Source: Burkholderiales bacterium (GTDB lineage Bacteria; Pseudomonadota; Gammaproteobacteria; Burkholderiales; Burkholderiaceae_C). From it: a DNA stretch of 55,248 nucleotides. Below the pieces are notes generated by a model, which was not told where the DNA came from, searched no databases, and saw only the letters and a program-made list of their open reading frames with translations. The stretch's first letter is position 1. Every line of letters starts with the position of its first letter. Below, piece after piece: positions 1-8,207 of this stretch. The stretch is from positions 1-55,248 of the forward strand of contig JANYCG010000093.1 of assembly GCA_025360385.1 (NCBI GenBank), written 5' to 3'. Both the position numbers and the translations under genes were made by a program.

Positions 1-598
1 GCCGGAGACGATCCAAACCGTGCACATCGCCGCCTTGTGGGTGGCGGGTTTTGCGCTTTTGGCGAAGGAGCTGCTGTTTCGCTACATGCTGCGCGTGGCC
101 AAACGCCTCAAGTCCAGCCTGCTGGTGGCCAATGCCTGGCATGCCCGCTCCGACGCGGCGTCGTCCCTGGTGGTGGGCCTAGGCATCATTGGCAATTTGA
201 TGGGTTATCCCATGCTGGATCCGGTGGCCGCCCTGATCGTGGGCTTCATGGTTGCGCGCATGGGCTGGGGCTTCAGCTGGAACGCTCTGCACGACCTGAT
301 GGACCGCGCCGTCGACGAGCAGGAAGTGCAGGCGATCCGCCAGACCCTGACCCAGACCCCCGGGGTCAGCGGCGTGCACGACGTGCGCACCCGCAAGATG
401 GGCGACATGATTGTGGTGGACGCCCACATTGAGGTCGACGCCACGATCTCGGTCGAGGCCGGCCATGACATCGCCGTCGAGGCCGGCCAGCGCGTGATGC
501 AGCGCCATCGCGTGCTCAACGTGATGACCCACGTCGACCCCTGGCACCGCCCGGATCGGGACCACACGGTGGATTCACTCGGTCACTTTTCGACCTAG
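1..598 (+). CDS. Cation diffusion facilitator (CDF) family transporter, C-terminal part
   Basis: The frame is open to the window edge, so this is the 3' part of a gene; the visible part is about 198 residues. It holds a membrane segment, then an HxxxD motif (H-A-R-S-D in NAWHARSDA) typical of the intramembrane metal site of CDF transporters, another hydrophobic segment, and a soluble C-terminal domain of about 85 residues resembling the CDF cytoplasmic domain (the phrases VSGVHDVRTRKMGD and VDAHIEVD). Proteins of this family export divalent cations such as Zn, Fe, Co or Mn by proton antiport in the inner membrane; which metal cannot be told here. The first GTG at 20 is probably an internal valine, not the start. 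Confidence 0.85.
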   Translation, partial: PETIQTVHIAALWVAGFALLAKELLFRYMLRVAKRLKSSLLVANAWHARSDAASSLVVGLGIIGNLMGYPMLDPVAALIVGFMVARMGWGFSWNALHDLMDRAVDEQEVQAIRQTLTQTPGVSGVHDVRTRKMGDMIVVDAHIEVDATISVEAGHDIAVEAGQRVMQRHRVLNVMTHVDPWHRPDRDHTVDSLGHFST

Positions 599-600
599 CC

Positions 601-772
601 TTGCCCCCATGGTCGCTCACTGCGTGTAGCTCCCTGCCCCCCGAGGGGGCCGCTTTTTGCCTGGGGAGCGGCCCGGCGGCAAAACCTTGCCCCCATGGTC
701 GCTCACTGCGTGTAGCTCCCTGCCCCCCGAGGGGGCCGCTTTTTGCCTTGGGAGCGGCCCGGCGGCAAAACC
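601..772. repeat. Tandem duplication of an 86-bp intergenic element
   Basis: Two directly adjacent copies (601-686 and 687-772) differ at about one base, and the first bases of a third copy follow at 773. Each unit carries a GC-rich hairpin (GCCCCC-GA-GGGGGC) followed by CGCTTTTTG, so each could act as a transcription terminator for the upstream CDF gene. The element fills most of the 599-832 gap. It looks like a family-specific intergenic repeat rather than a gene. Confidence 0.85.
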
Positions 773-796
773 TTGCCCGGGCGGCCTTGCCGTTCG

Positions 797-826
797 TTGG
801 AAAACTGGTTTTTTATCCAGTAAAAT
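797..826 (+). promoter_or_regulatory. Putative radA promoter with an embedded LexA-like palindrome
   Basis: TTGGAA (797-802) and TAAAAT (821-826) are separated by 18 bp and could be -35 and -10 boxes. Between them lies ACTGG-N8-CCAGT (804-821), which fits the CTG-N10-CAG pattern of proteobacterial LexA sites and would occlude the promoter when bound. The radA ATG is only 7 bp past the -10 box, so the transcript would be nearly leaderless. The pattern is visible; the SOS link is inferred. Confidence 0.45.
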
Positions 827-832
827 GAGCCC

Positions 833-2212
833 ATGGCCAAAGAGAAAACCGTTTTCACGTGCACCGACTGCGGCGGCACCTGCCCCAAATGGCTGGGCAA
901 ATGCCCCGCCTGCGGGGCCTGGAATACGCTGATCGAATCGGTGGCCGAGAGCACCAGCAGTGCCAAACACCGTTTCGCGTCGCTGGCCAAAACAGCCGAG
1001 GTCATGGCTCTGGGCGACATCGAGGCCAGCGACATGGCCCGCACGCCCACCGGGCATGAAGAACTTGACCGCGTGTTGGGCGGCGGCATGGTTGAAGGCG
1101 GTGTGGTGCTGATTGGCGGCGACCCGGGCATCGGCAAATCAACCTTGCTGTTGCAGGCGCTGGATTCATTGCAGCGCAGCGGACAAAAAACGCTGTATGT
1201 GACGGGTGAAGAGAGCGGTGCCCAAGTGGCGTTGCGGGCGCAGCGCCTGGGGCTGCTCAATTCCAAAGTCAATGTGCTGGCCGAGATTCAGCTTGAAAAA
1301 ATCCTATCCACCCTGAGCGCCACGCAGCCCCATATCGCGGTGATCGACTCCATCCAGACGGTCTATTCAGACCAGCTCACGTCTGCGCCGGGGTCGGTGG
1401 CGCAGGTGCGTGAATGCGCCGCCCACCTGACGCGCCTGGCCAAAGCCAGCGGCATCTGCATTGTGCTGGTGGGCCATGTCACCAAAGAAGGTGCGCTGGC
1501 CGGGCCACGCGTGCTGGAACACATGGTTGACACGGTGTTGTACTTTGAGGGCGACACCCATTCAAGCTTTCGCCTGGTGCGGGCCATCAAAAACCGCTTT
1601 GGCGCCGTCAACGAGATCGGTGTGTTCGCCATGACAGAACGTGGCCTCAAAGGCGTGAGCAACCCCAGCGCCATCTTTTTGAGCCAGCATGCCGAACCCG
1701 TGCCCGGCAGTTGTGTGATGGTCACGCTGGAGGGCACGCGCCCCCTGCTGGTCGAAATCCAGGCCCTGGTGGACAGCGGCGGCCCCAGCCCGCGCCGCCT
1801 GAGCGTGGGCCTGGACAAAGACCGCCTGGCCATGTTGCTGGCCGTCTTGCACCGCCATGCCGGGGTGGCCTGCATGGACCAGGACGTGTTTGTCAACGCC
1901 GTGGGCGGCGTGCGCATCTCGGAACCCGCCGCCGACCTGGCCGTCATGTTGTCCATCGCCTCGTCTTTGCGTGGCAAACCTTTGCCCAAAGGCTTCATCG
2001 CGTTTGGCGAGGTCGGCCTGGCCGGTGAGGTGCGCCCAGCGCCGCGTGGGCAGGAACGCCTGAAAGAAGCCGCCAAACTGGGCTTCAGCAGCGCGATTGT
2101 TCCCAAAGCCAATGCGCCCAAAAAATCAGCCTTGAAAGAGTTTGAAGGCCTGACCATCCACGCGGTCGACCGCATCGAAGAAGCCATGCAGGTGGTGCGG
2201 GCGTTGAACTGA
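833..2212 (+). CDS. radA: DNA repair protein RadA
   Basis: 459 residues, the usual length for RadA/Sms, a cytoplasmic ATPase that promotes branch migration of recombination intermediates. In order there is an N-terminal four-cysteine zinc finger (C10, C13, C24, C27), a RecA-like ATPase core with Walker A GGDPGIGKST (about 95-104), the RadA-specific KNRFG motif (253-257), and a Lon-protease-like C-terminal domain from about 280 to the end. The start ATG is placed by the conserved zinc finger that begins a few residues in. The gene follows a tandem repeat and a possible SOS-type operator and stands alone before an AT-rich gap. Confidence 0.97.
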   Translation: MAKEKTVFTCTDCGGTCPKWLGKCPACGAWNTLIESVAESTSSAKHRFASLAKTAEVMALGDIEASDMARTPTGHEELDRVLGGGMVEGGVVLIGGDPGIGKSTLLLQALDSLQRSGQKTLYVTGEESGAQVALRAQRLGLLNSKVNVLAEIQLEKILSTLSATQPHIAVIDSIQTVYSDQLTSAPGSVAQVRECAAHLTRLAKASGICIVLVGHVTKEGALAGPRVLEHMVDTVLYFEGDTHSSFRLVRAIKNRFGAVNEIGVFAMTERGLKGVSNPSAIFLSQHAEPVPGSCVMVTLEGTRPLLVEIQALVDSGGPSPRRLSVGLDKDRLAMLLAVLHRHAGVACMDQDVFVNAVGGVRISEPAADLAVMLSIASSLRGKPLPKGFIAFGEVGLAGEVRPAPRGQERLKEAAKLGFSSAIVPKANAPKKSALKEFEGLTIHAVDRIEEAMQVVRALN

Positions 2213-2224
2213 GGCCCACTGCTT

Positions 2225-2237
2225 GCGCGGTACGCGC
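2225..2237 (+). terminator. Short GC hairpin after radA
   Basis: GCGCG-GTA-CGCGC is a perfect 5-bp stem 13 bp past the radA stop, but no T-tract follows directly, so terminator function is uncertain. The rest of the gap to 2340 shows no recognisable gene. Confidence 0.25.
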
Positions 2238-2421
2238 TTGAGTCGTCCTTTGCTCCTTGAAGGCGCCTGGGTACAGCCGCGACCCGACAAGCCGCGACAA
2301 TCGGGGACGTTTGGCGCGGCCCTTGTATTGCGGGCAGCCAAGGGCAACCATAAAATTTTTAACTTTTATTGCCGTTAATTAGGCATTTCAATTTTAAATT
2401 CGATCAATTTATTGTCATATT

Positions 2422-2494
2422 TACTATGATTTATATATCTAACAATTGATTAATATGTGGAACATTTTCATTAAATTACCAATAAATCATAGTA
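2422..2494. repeat. 13-bp perfect inverted repeat in an AT-rich leader
   Basis: TACTATGATTTAT (2422-2434) is exactly mirrored by ATAAATCATAGTA (2482-2494), with 47 bp between the arms and the downstream ATG at 2507. The 2345-2506 stretch is strikingly AT-rich against GC-rich surroundings. It may be the promoter or operator of the next gene, or a long mRNA stem-loop just before its start codon. Confidence 0.6.
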
Positions 2495-2506
2495 CGAATA
2501 GATTTT

Positions 2507-2938
2507 ATGAAATTAAAACAAATTATTGACCGATTCGGTCTGCCCATTTTGGGCGTGCTGGTGATCTCGTTTGCCTACCGCTCTTACGGCTGGAGTGGCG
2601 TGGCAGCCGCCGTCGGCGCTTTGGTGATGTGGGGCTTGCTGCATTTCACCCGCATGATGCAGGTGCTGAAACGCGCCTCGGGGCGGCCCATCGGCTACGT
2701 TGACAGCGCTGTGATGCTGAATGCCAAGCTGCGCGAAGGCATGACTTTGCTGCACGTCACCGCCATGACGCGCTCCCTGGGTGAGCTCAAGTCCGTCAAA
2801 GCCCAGCAGCCCGAATTGTTTCGCTGGGCTGATGGCTCCGACTCCCACGTCACTTGCGAGTTTTTTGGCGGCAAGTTGGTGAAATGGGCGCTGCAGCGGC
2901 CTGTGCAGGACGCAGAGGACGCCGCCCGCGCGCCGTAA
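2507..2938 (+). CDS. Small membrane-anchored protein of unknown function
   Basis: 143 residues. I do not recognise a characterised family. Residues about 11-50 form two closely spaced hydrophobic segments (LPILGVLVISFAY and VAAAVGALVMWGLLHF); the rest is hydrophilic and probably cytoplasmic, with a basic stretch (RMMQVLKRASGR) right after the membrane part. The codon use looks native. It begins 13 bp after an AT-rich inverted repeat and precedes ilvE in the same direction with a 54-bp gap, so they may be co-transcribed. Confidence 0.75.
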   Translation: MKLKQIIDRFGLPILGVLVISFAYRSYGWSGVAAAVGALVMWGLLHFTRMMQVLKRASGRPIGYVDSAVMLNAKLREGMTLLHVTAMTRSLGELKSVKAQQPELFRWADGSDSHVTCEFFGGKLVKWALQRPVQDAEDAARAP

Positions 2939-2992
2939 AATCTGTGCATTCATCCGATGCGCCCCCCGCCCCCCCCCATCTCAAGGAACCCC

Positions 2993-3946
2993 ATGACCGC
3001 CCAACCCCCTTCCATGTCTGACCGCGACGGCAAAATCTGGATGGATGGCCAGATGGTCGAGTGGCGCGACGCCAAAATTCACGTGCTCACCCACACCCTG
3101 CACTATGGCTGCGGCGCGTTTGAAGGCGTGCGCGCCTACCATCTGCAAGACGGCAGCACCGGCATTTTCCGCCTTGAAGAGCACACCGAACGCCTGTTCA
3201 ACAGCGCCAAGATTTTGCGCATGAAAATCCCGTTCACGCCAGCCGAAGTGATGCAGGCCCAGCTCGACGTGGTGCGCGCCAACCATTTGCCCAGCTGTTA
3301 CATCCGCCCGCTGACCTGGATCGGCGACAAAAAACTTGGCGTGTCCCCCAAGGGCAACACCATCCATCTGATGGTGGCGGCCTGGCCCTGGGGCGCTTAC
3401 CTGGGCGACGAGGGTTTGCAGCGCGGCATCCGCGTCAAAACCTCCAGCTTCACGCGCCACCACGTGAACATCACCATGATCCATGCCAAAGCCGTCAGCA
3501 ACTACACCAATTCGATTTTGGCCAACATGGAAGCCACAGACGAAGGCTACGACGAGGCCCTGCTGCTGGACCCGCAAGGCTTTGTGTCTGAAGGCGCAGG
3601 CGAAAACGTGTTTGTGGTGCGCAAAGGCGTGGTGTATTCACCCGATTCGAGCGCCGGCGCGCTCAACGGCATCACCCGCAACACCATCTTCTCGATCTGC
3701 CAGGATTTGGGCTTGAAGTTGGTTGAGAAACCCATCACACGTGATGAAATTTACATCGCCGACGAAGCATTTTTCAGCGGCACAGCCGCCGAAGTCACCC
3801 CCATCCGCGAGTTGGACCGGGTCGAAATTGGCAACCGGGGCGACGGTGGCGCCCGCGGCCCCATCACCGAGAAAATTCAAAGCGCGTTTTTTGACATCGT
3901 CAATGGCCGCAACCCCAAATACGCGTCCTGGCTGAGCAAAGTTTGA
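2993..3946 (+). CDS. ilvE: Branched-chain amino acid aminotransferase
   Basis: 317 residues of the class IV PLP-dependent aminotransferase fold. The enzyme moves amino groups between glutamate and the 2-oxo acids of leucine, isoleucine and valine in the last step of their synthesis. The PLP lysine is K166 in MIHAKAVSNYTNS, and the family signature EGAGENVFVV is present. The frame is open upstream to an ATG at 2957, but the ATG at 2993 has a ribosome-binding site (AAGGA, 2983-2987) at good spacing and avoids a proline-rich leader of low complexity, so it is preferred. The zinc-finger gene follows 11 bp later. Confidence 0.95.
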   Translation: MTAQPPSMSDRDGKIWMDGQMVEWRDAKIHVLTHTLHYGCGAFEGVRAYHLQDGSTGIFRLEEHTERLFNSAKILRMKIPFTPAEVMQAQLDVVRANHLPSCYIRPLTWIGDKKLGVSPKGNTIHLMVAAWPWGAYLGDEGLQRGIRVKTSSFTRHHVNITMIHAKAVSNYTNSILANMEATDEGYDEALLLDPQGFVSEGAGENVFVVRKGVVYSPDSSAGALNGITRNTIFSICQDLGLKLVEKPITRDEIYIADEAFFSGTAAEVTPIRELDRVEIGNRGDGGARGPITEKIQSAFFDIVNGRNPKYASWLSKV

Positions 3947-3957
3947 GGGCACAAACC

Positions 3958-4167
3958 ATGACCGCCTCCTCCAACGTCGAATTGCTGGCCGCTGACCTCA
4001 ACCACCAAGGCGGCGTGTATTGCCCCAGCCCTTTGGCCCACATGAAAATCTGGAACAGCCACCCCAAGGTCTACCTGGACGTGGCCTTGGCTGGCCATGC
4101 CAAATGCCCGTATTGCGGCACCGTGTACAAGCTCAAAGACGGCGAGCATTTTGACGCGGGGCATTGA
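3958..4167 (+). CDS. Zinc-finger domain-containing protein (zf-CHCC type)
   Basis: 69 residues. The sequence GVYCPSPLAHMKIWNSHP followed by HAKCPYCGTVYKL gives a Cys, His, Cys, Cys zinc ligand set of the zf-CHCC family, whose mitochondrial member is a complex I accessory subunit (NDUFS6). The bacterial role is not well defined. ATG 3958 is preferred over TTG 3943. In this neighbourhood it sits tightly between ilvE and the heptosyltransferase gene, whose reading frame overlaps its 3' end. Confidence 0.85.
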   Translation: MTASSNVELLAADLNHQGGVYCPSPLAHMKIWNSHPKVYLDVALAGHAKCPYCGTVYKLKDGEHFDAGH

Positions 4168-5233
4168 TTCGACGGGAGTCAACCGGCCCGAAATAGGGGT
4201 CAGATCTCTCATCATCGCCCCCCAGTGGATTGGCGATGCCGTCATGACCGAGCCTTTGATGCGAAGGCTGCATGCGCGCGGCGAACGTTTGACGGTGGGT
4301 GCGCTGCCCTGGGTCGCCCCGGTCTACCGCGCCATGCCCCAGGTCGCAGAAGTGATCGAGTTCCCGTTTCAGCATGGTGGCCTTCAATTCAAAGCGCGGC
4401 GCAAACTGGCTTCTCAATTCGATGGCCGGTTTGACACCGCCTACGTGTTGCCCAACTCCATCAAAAGCGCTTTGTTGCCCTTGTTGGCGGGCATTCCAAA
4501 ACGCATCGGCTACCTGGGCGAGGCCCGCATTGGCCTGCTCACCCACCGTCTGAAAAACCCGCCCAAGAAGGGTGGCCATGGCGACCGGGCACCCATGGTG
4601 GTGTTTTATTCGCGTTTGAGCGGCGACGCAGAAGACGACATTGCCATGGATCGGCCCTGTCTTCAACTCGACACCCTCGAGCTTGAAACAGGCTTGGCAG
4701 AACTGGGCCTGCAACGTGGCACCTATTACGTTTTTGCGCCAGGCGCTGAATACGGTCCGGCCAAGCGCTGGCCTGCATCCCACTATGCTGAATTGGCGGC
4801 CAAACTGGACTTGCCCGTGGTGTTGCTGGGCTCCGGCAAAGAAGCCGCGTTGTGCGACGAGATCGCCCGCCCGGTCAACACCCAACAGGCGGGCAAATGC
4901 ATCAATTTGGCGGGAAAAACATCGCTAAGCCTTGCATTTGCTGCAATAACAGCTGCAAAAAGCATCGTGAGCAACGATTCTGGATTGATGCACGTGGCCG
5001 CCGCTTTTGGGGTGCGCCAAGTCGCCCTCTTCGGCTCCAGCAGCCCCATCCACACGCCCCCCTTGAGCGACAAAGCGACAGTGTTGTGGCTCAAAAACGA
5101 TGCCGCTTACCAGCCGCCTCTGGACTGCGCGCCGTGTTTTGAGCGGGAGTGCCCACTGCCTTTGGATGGGGGCCACATGCGTTGCTTGAATGACATTGCA
5201 CCCATGCGGGTGCTGACTTGTGCAGGGCATTGA
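4151..5233 (+). CDS. waaF: ADP-heptose--LPS heptosyltransferase II
   Basis: About 360 residues, glycosyltransferase family 9. It adds the second heptose to the LPS inner core on the cytoplasmic face of the inner membrane. Recognisable parts are the N-terminal SLIIAPQWIGDAVMTEPLMRRL, the FAPGAEYGPAKRWP loop, and the C-terminal SNDSGLMHVAAAFGVRQVALFGSSSP nucleotide-sugar site. The start is unclear: homologues begin just before RSLIIAP, but that point here is a GTC codon. TTG 4151, with GGCGAG upstream, gives a 17-residue leader; ATG 4097 would overlap the zinc-finger gene by 71 bp and give an atypical leader. TTG 4151 is chosen with low certainty; the product call is firm. Confidence 0.9.
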   Translation: MTRGIDSTGVNRPEIGVRSLIIAPQWIGDAVMTEPLMRRLHARGERLTVGALPWVAPVYRAMPQVAEVIEFPFQHGGLQFKARRKLASQFDGRFDTAYVLPNSIKSALLPLLAGIPKRIGYLGEARIGLLTHRLKNPPKKGGHGDRAPMVVFYSRLSGDAEDDIAMDRPCLQLDTLELETGLAELGLQRGTYYVFAPGAEYGPAKRWPASHYAELAAKLDLPVVLLGSGKEAALCDEIARPVNTQQAGKCINLAGKTSLSLAFAAITAAKSIVSNDSGLMHVAAAFGVRQVALFGSSSPIHTPPLSDKATVLWLKNDAAYQPPLDCAPCFERECPLPLDGGHMRCLNDIAPMRVLTCAGH

Positions 5234-5373
5234 TGGCGGGCGGAAAGCCGGCCTCGAAAACCTTGGCACACACGCTAATCCTCAGAAAGTCGGCCTGAGT
5301 TCAGCCTCGATTGAGCCGCTATTCCCAGTTCACCCGGTGCCTTAGAATTTTTTGGAAGGGCGTTTCAAAAATC

Positions 5374-5405
5374 TTTTGCTATATTTTATATATCAAACTA
5401 TTCAG
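5374..5405 (+). repeat. Gene-end repeat, copy A
   Basis: TTTTGCTATATTT then ATATATCAAACTATTCAG, downstream of waaF. It aligns with copies B-E (near 19345, 34725, 36425, 50085), whose shared core in the sense of the preceding gene is TTTGCT...ATAGCAAACTATTCA. The rest of the 5234-5464 gap holds nothing else recognised. Confidence 0.6.
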
Positions 5406-5464
5406 CATCTACGGGAACATGCGGCACATTTATCTCGACGTGGTGGATTGAACCCCGATTTTGC

Positions 5465-6787
5465 CTATTTCCCCGTGGCGGCGGCCCAGGTCCCGGCCAG
5501 GCCTTTGCTCAGGCGATGCCAGAAGGCCTCCATGCGGCTGATGTCGCCCACCAGAATATGCACCAGCAAGTGCATCACCCCAAGCGCGATGCCGCCAATC
5601 AGCCAGGCCGGCGGGCGGTGGTCGTCGCGCAATATGAAGCTGGTGGCGATGCCGCTGGGCGTGCTGGCCAACCAGACAAACGCCAACAAGCACAGGATGG
5701 GAATGCCCTGGTGCAGCCAGTTGTTTTCATATTGCAGGAGAAAGTAGGTGGCCAGGGCCAACACCAAAAAATAATAGTGCGAGGCGCGCGGCACGTGTGC
5801 ACTGGGAATGTCCAGCACAGCGGTATTCACCAGACAGACCAGAAACAGGCCCGACACCAGCACCAGGGTGGCGCTGCGGGAGCGCCCATTGCGCTCGACC
5901 CAATTGAGTGCCAAACCCAAAATGACCAGCGTCAGATTGGTTGCGCTGGCAAACCACTTGCCGTAAAAAGCAAAGAACAGCACAAGTGCGGCGCCAAGCA
6001 AAATCATCACGCCACTGCTGAAGAGCACCATCAAGTGCACCCGGCGCAATTGGGACCGGCTGGGCAACGGAATCGGTGCGATGGGTTTGTCGCTGCCTCG
6101 TTTCTCGCGGCGCTTGAGGCCTGCAGCGGCATTCTTGCGGCGCGCGCGGGGAATCAACGGTGGCAACATCCGGCAAACCTGGCGCAGCAGCCGCCAATAA
6201 AGACGCAAGAAAAACCCTTCCACCCGATCAATGTCACTGACAAAAAGCCCGAGAAGGGAAAGCAACACCAAGGCGGAAAAAAAATTATTGAGCCATGTGC
6301 CAGAGCGGCGCACGCTATCGGGCACCGCATATTGGCTAGCGATGCCAAAGTCTGTGCTGGTGAAAAACACCACACAGGCCAGACTGATCAGGGCAATGCC
6401 GTGCTGAAGCCAGCCACTTTCGCCGCGCAGCATCAAGTAAGCGGCAACGCCGATCGGGATCATGAAATGGTGAATGGAGCGCAGGATGTCAGCGCTGGGC
6501 AAATCCAGGAACAGCGCAAATCCGGCCAGCCGGATCAGCAGGCCGCTGAGCAAAATCAAAACCGCCGTGCGCAAGCGCTGGTGCAGAGTGAAATAGATGG
6601 CGGCCACGCCAACCGCAAGCATTGCGCCGTCGGCGACGGCCACCAAAAAATCGCCCCGTAGGGCAAAAAACAAGGCCCATCCAGTTGTGATCAGCACGGC
6701 AATCACGCTGATCACGTACACCATCACCCGCACCCGCCGGGTGTGGCTGGAGTTCAGGTTGTCAAGGCCAGATGCGCCTTCAGCCAT
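5465..6787 (-). CDS. Polytopic membrane protein with two tandem homologous modules
   Basis: 440 residues, about ten hydrophobic segments, no recognised family or catalytic domain. The protein is an internal duplication: residues about 20-205 and 250-435 align with a constant offset of 230-231. Matching pairs are LDLPSA (94) with LDIPSA (325), GWLQHGI (125) with NWLHQGI (356), FFTSTDFGIAS with WLASTPSGIATS, and VSDIDRVEGFFLRL (183) with VGDISRMEAFWHRL (413). A basic cytoplasmic linker (about 210-250) joins the halves. It lies convergent to waaF and stands alone. Such a two-fold arrangement recalls transporters or sensors, but no function can be assigned. Confidence 0.8.
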   Translation of the reverse strand: MAEGASGLDNLNSSHTRRVRVMVYVISVIAVLITTGWALFFALRGDFLVAVADGAMLAVGVAAIYFTLHQRLRTAVLILLSGLLIRLAGFALFLDLPSADILRSIHHFMIPIGVAAYLMLRGESGWLQHGIALISLACVVFFTSTDFGIASQYAVPDSVRRSGTWLNNFFSALVLLSLLGLFVSDIDRVEGFFLRLYWRLLRQVCRMLPPLIPRARRKNAAAGLKRREKRGSDKPIAPIPLPSRSQLRRVHLMVLFSSGVMILLGAALVLFFAFYGKWFASATNLTLVILGLALNWVERNGRSRSATLVLVSGLFLVCLVNTAVLDIPSAHVPRASHYYFLVLALATYFLLQYENNWLHQGIPILCLLAFVWLASTPSGIATSFILRDDHRPPAWLIGGIALGVMHLLVHILVGDISRMEAFWHRLSKGLAGTWAAATGK

Positions 6788-6927
6788 GCACCCTGCCGAA
6801 AATGATGTGGTCAGTATTGCTCATGTTGCCGATTGGATATCACGCGCAGTGTCGGGTCAAGCCAACTGCGCCGAGAACTTCCTCCAAATAGATGAAAAAA
6901 CGGCGCACTTGGCCAGCACCCCCCCCA

Positions 6928-7791
6928 TCACGGTTCATCAGCCACCCGCAAAAAACTGGCAAACCGTGGTTTGCCGCTGGGCGTGATGTCCCGGTAGCTG
7001 TAAGTGACCGTGCTGCCAAGCGGCGGCGGTGTTTTGCGCAGCTCGTCGCTCAGGCCAGTGCCCAAATTGAAGCGCAGGCCGGCCTCGGTCTTGACCTGCA
7101 GCGCACCCAACATGCCATCGTATTTGCCACGCCCCGGTGTGTAGCCGACGACCTGTGCTTCAGCATCCTGAACGGGTTTGAGCTTGAGCAGCGCGTCGCT
7201 GCGCCCGGTGGTGTAAAGCGCCTGACTCTGGTGCAGCATCAGGCCTTCCCCGCCCGCAGCAGTCACGGAATTGAGCCTGGCTTGGAGCACGGCCTGATTG
7301 GGCAATCTAAATTGCTCCACGGCTTGCACATGGGCCAGGTTCAGACCCTGAACAATCAGTTTAAGGCGCTGGGCACGATCCGCAAAAACGCCCTCACCTT
7401 GGGGCAACTCAAACACCATGTAGGTGATCTGTTGCCACTGTGCGTCCACCGGTTGCGTCTTGCGCACGGCGGCCGACACCTGGTCAAATTTGCCGCGCCC
7501 TATCCACAACTCGCCATCCAGGGCGGTGCTGGGCAGGCCGGCAATGAACCAGGCTGGCGCCACAATGGGACGCCCGCTCCTGAAGCGAAGGCTGGTGCCG
7601 TCCCACACGGCGCGCACGCCGTCGAGTTTTTCGCTGATCAGGTACGGTGCCGGGTTCAGCTTCGCAGGCGCGTTCTGGGCCAGCAAAACTTCAAATCCGC
7701 TTTTTGCGAATGCGGGCAATCCACTTGGCACCAGAGCGGCGCCCAGCACGGCCAGGGCATTGAAACCAAATTGCCGACGCTGCAAAGTCAT
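6928..7791 (-). CDS. ligE: ATP-dependent DNA ligase with N-terminal export signal (LigE type)
   Basis: 287 residues. The N-terminus MTLQRRQFGFNALAVLGAALV is a basic, hydrophobic leader with an RR pair, typical of the exported minimal ligases (Lig E). The nucleotidyltransferase core follows with motif I SEKLDG (adenylated lysine K55), LDGELW, motif IV GGEGLML and motif V LLKLKP, then an OB-fold domain ending in VTYSYRDITPSGKPRFASF. Family knowledge: LigE seals nicks with ATP and is thought to act in the periplasm, perhaps on extracellular or incoming DNA. It overlaps the DUF35 gene by 4 bp (ATGA), so its translation is probably coupled to lipid-type genes, an odd context. Confidence 0.9.
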   Translation of the reverse strand: MTLQRRQFGFNALAVLGAALVPSGLPAFAKSGFEVLLAQNAPAKLNPAPYLISEKLDGVRAVWDGTSLRFRSGRPIVAPAWFIAGLPSTALDGELWIGRGKFDQVSAAVRKTQPVDAQWQQITYMVFELPQGEGVFADRAQRLKLIVQGLNLAHVQAVEQFRLPNQAVLQARLNSVTAAGGEGLMLHQSQALYTTGRSDALLKLKPVQDAEAQVVGYTPGRGKYDGMLGALQVKTEAGLRFNLGTGLSDELRKTPPPLGSTVTYSYRDITPSGKPRFASFLRVADEP

Positions 7792-8207
7792 GGCGACGTT
7801 CCCCCCGGATTTTCCAGCGTGAACATCGGCATCATGCCGTCACCTGCCGTCGGCTTGAAACACACCCTGACCCGCTGGCCGATTTTGAGCAGATTCAGGT
7901 CGCAATCCACAATATTGGTCAGTAGGGTCACGCCCTCGTCCAGGGTGACGTAGGCGATGGCGTAGGGAATTGGCCCGGCCCGGCGCGTGACGCTGACGCT
8001 GTAGATCGCGCCCGTTCCAGGTGAATTGACCCATTCGGTCTCGCCCAGGCAAAACGGACAAAGCGCACGCGGGTACCAATGCGGCTGTTTGCAGGCGGTG
8101 CAGCGCTTGATGCAAAAAACGCCTGCTTTGGCGGCCTTGAAATACTGCGCTGTGGCCGGGTCGATCATCGGCTCCGCCAGAGGCCTGTCAATGTATTCGG
8201 TGCTCAT
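7788..8207 (-). CDS. Zn-ribbon/OB-fold (DUF35) acyl-CoA-associated protein
   Basis: 139 residues. An N-terminal helix (TAQYFKAAKAG) precedes a rubredoxin-like zinc ribbon with C36, C39, C50 and C53, followed by an OB-fold (TGAIYSVSVTRR to GQRVRVCF). DUF35 proteins pair with non-decarboxylating thiolase-like proteins and are thought to bind or shuttle acyl-CoA, for example in MaoC/DUF35 side-chain enzymes and polyketide or HMG-CoA pathways. Here its ATG overlaps the stop of the thiolase gene by 4 bp, which supports a two-subunit complex. ATG 8207 is preferred to upstream in-frame starts because it matches the family start. Confidence 0.9.
   Translation of the reverse strand: MSTEYIDRPLAEPMIDPATAQYFKAAKAGVFCIKRCTACKQPHWYPRALCPFCLGETEWVNSPGTGAIYSVSVTRRAGPIPYAIAYVTLDEGVTLLTNIVDCDLNLLKIGQRVRVCFKPTAGDGMMPMFTLENPGGTSP

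Noticed and set aside
601-772. CRISPR array
   Set aside because: Only two directly adjacent 86-bp units with no spacers; no cas genes nearby.
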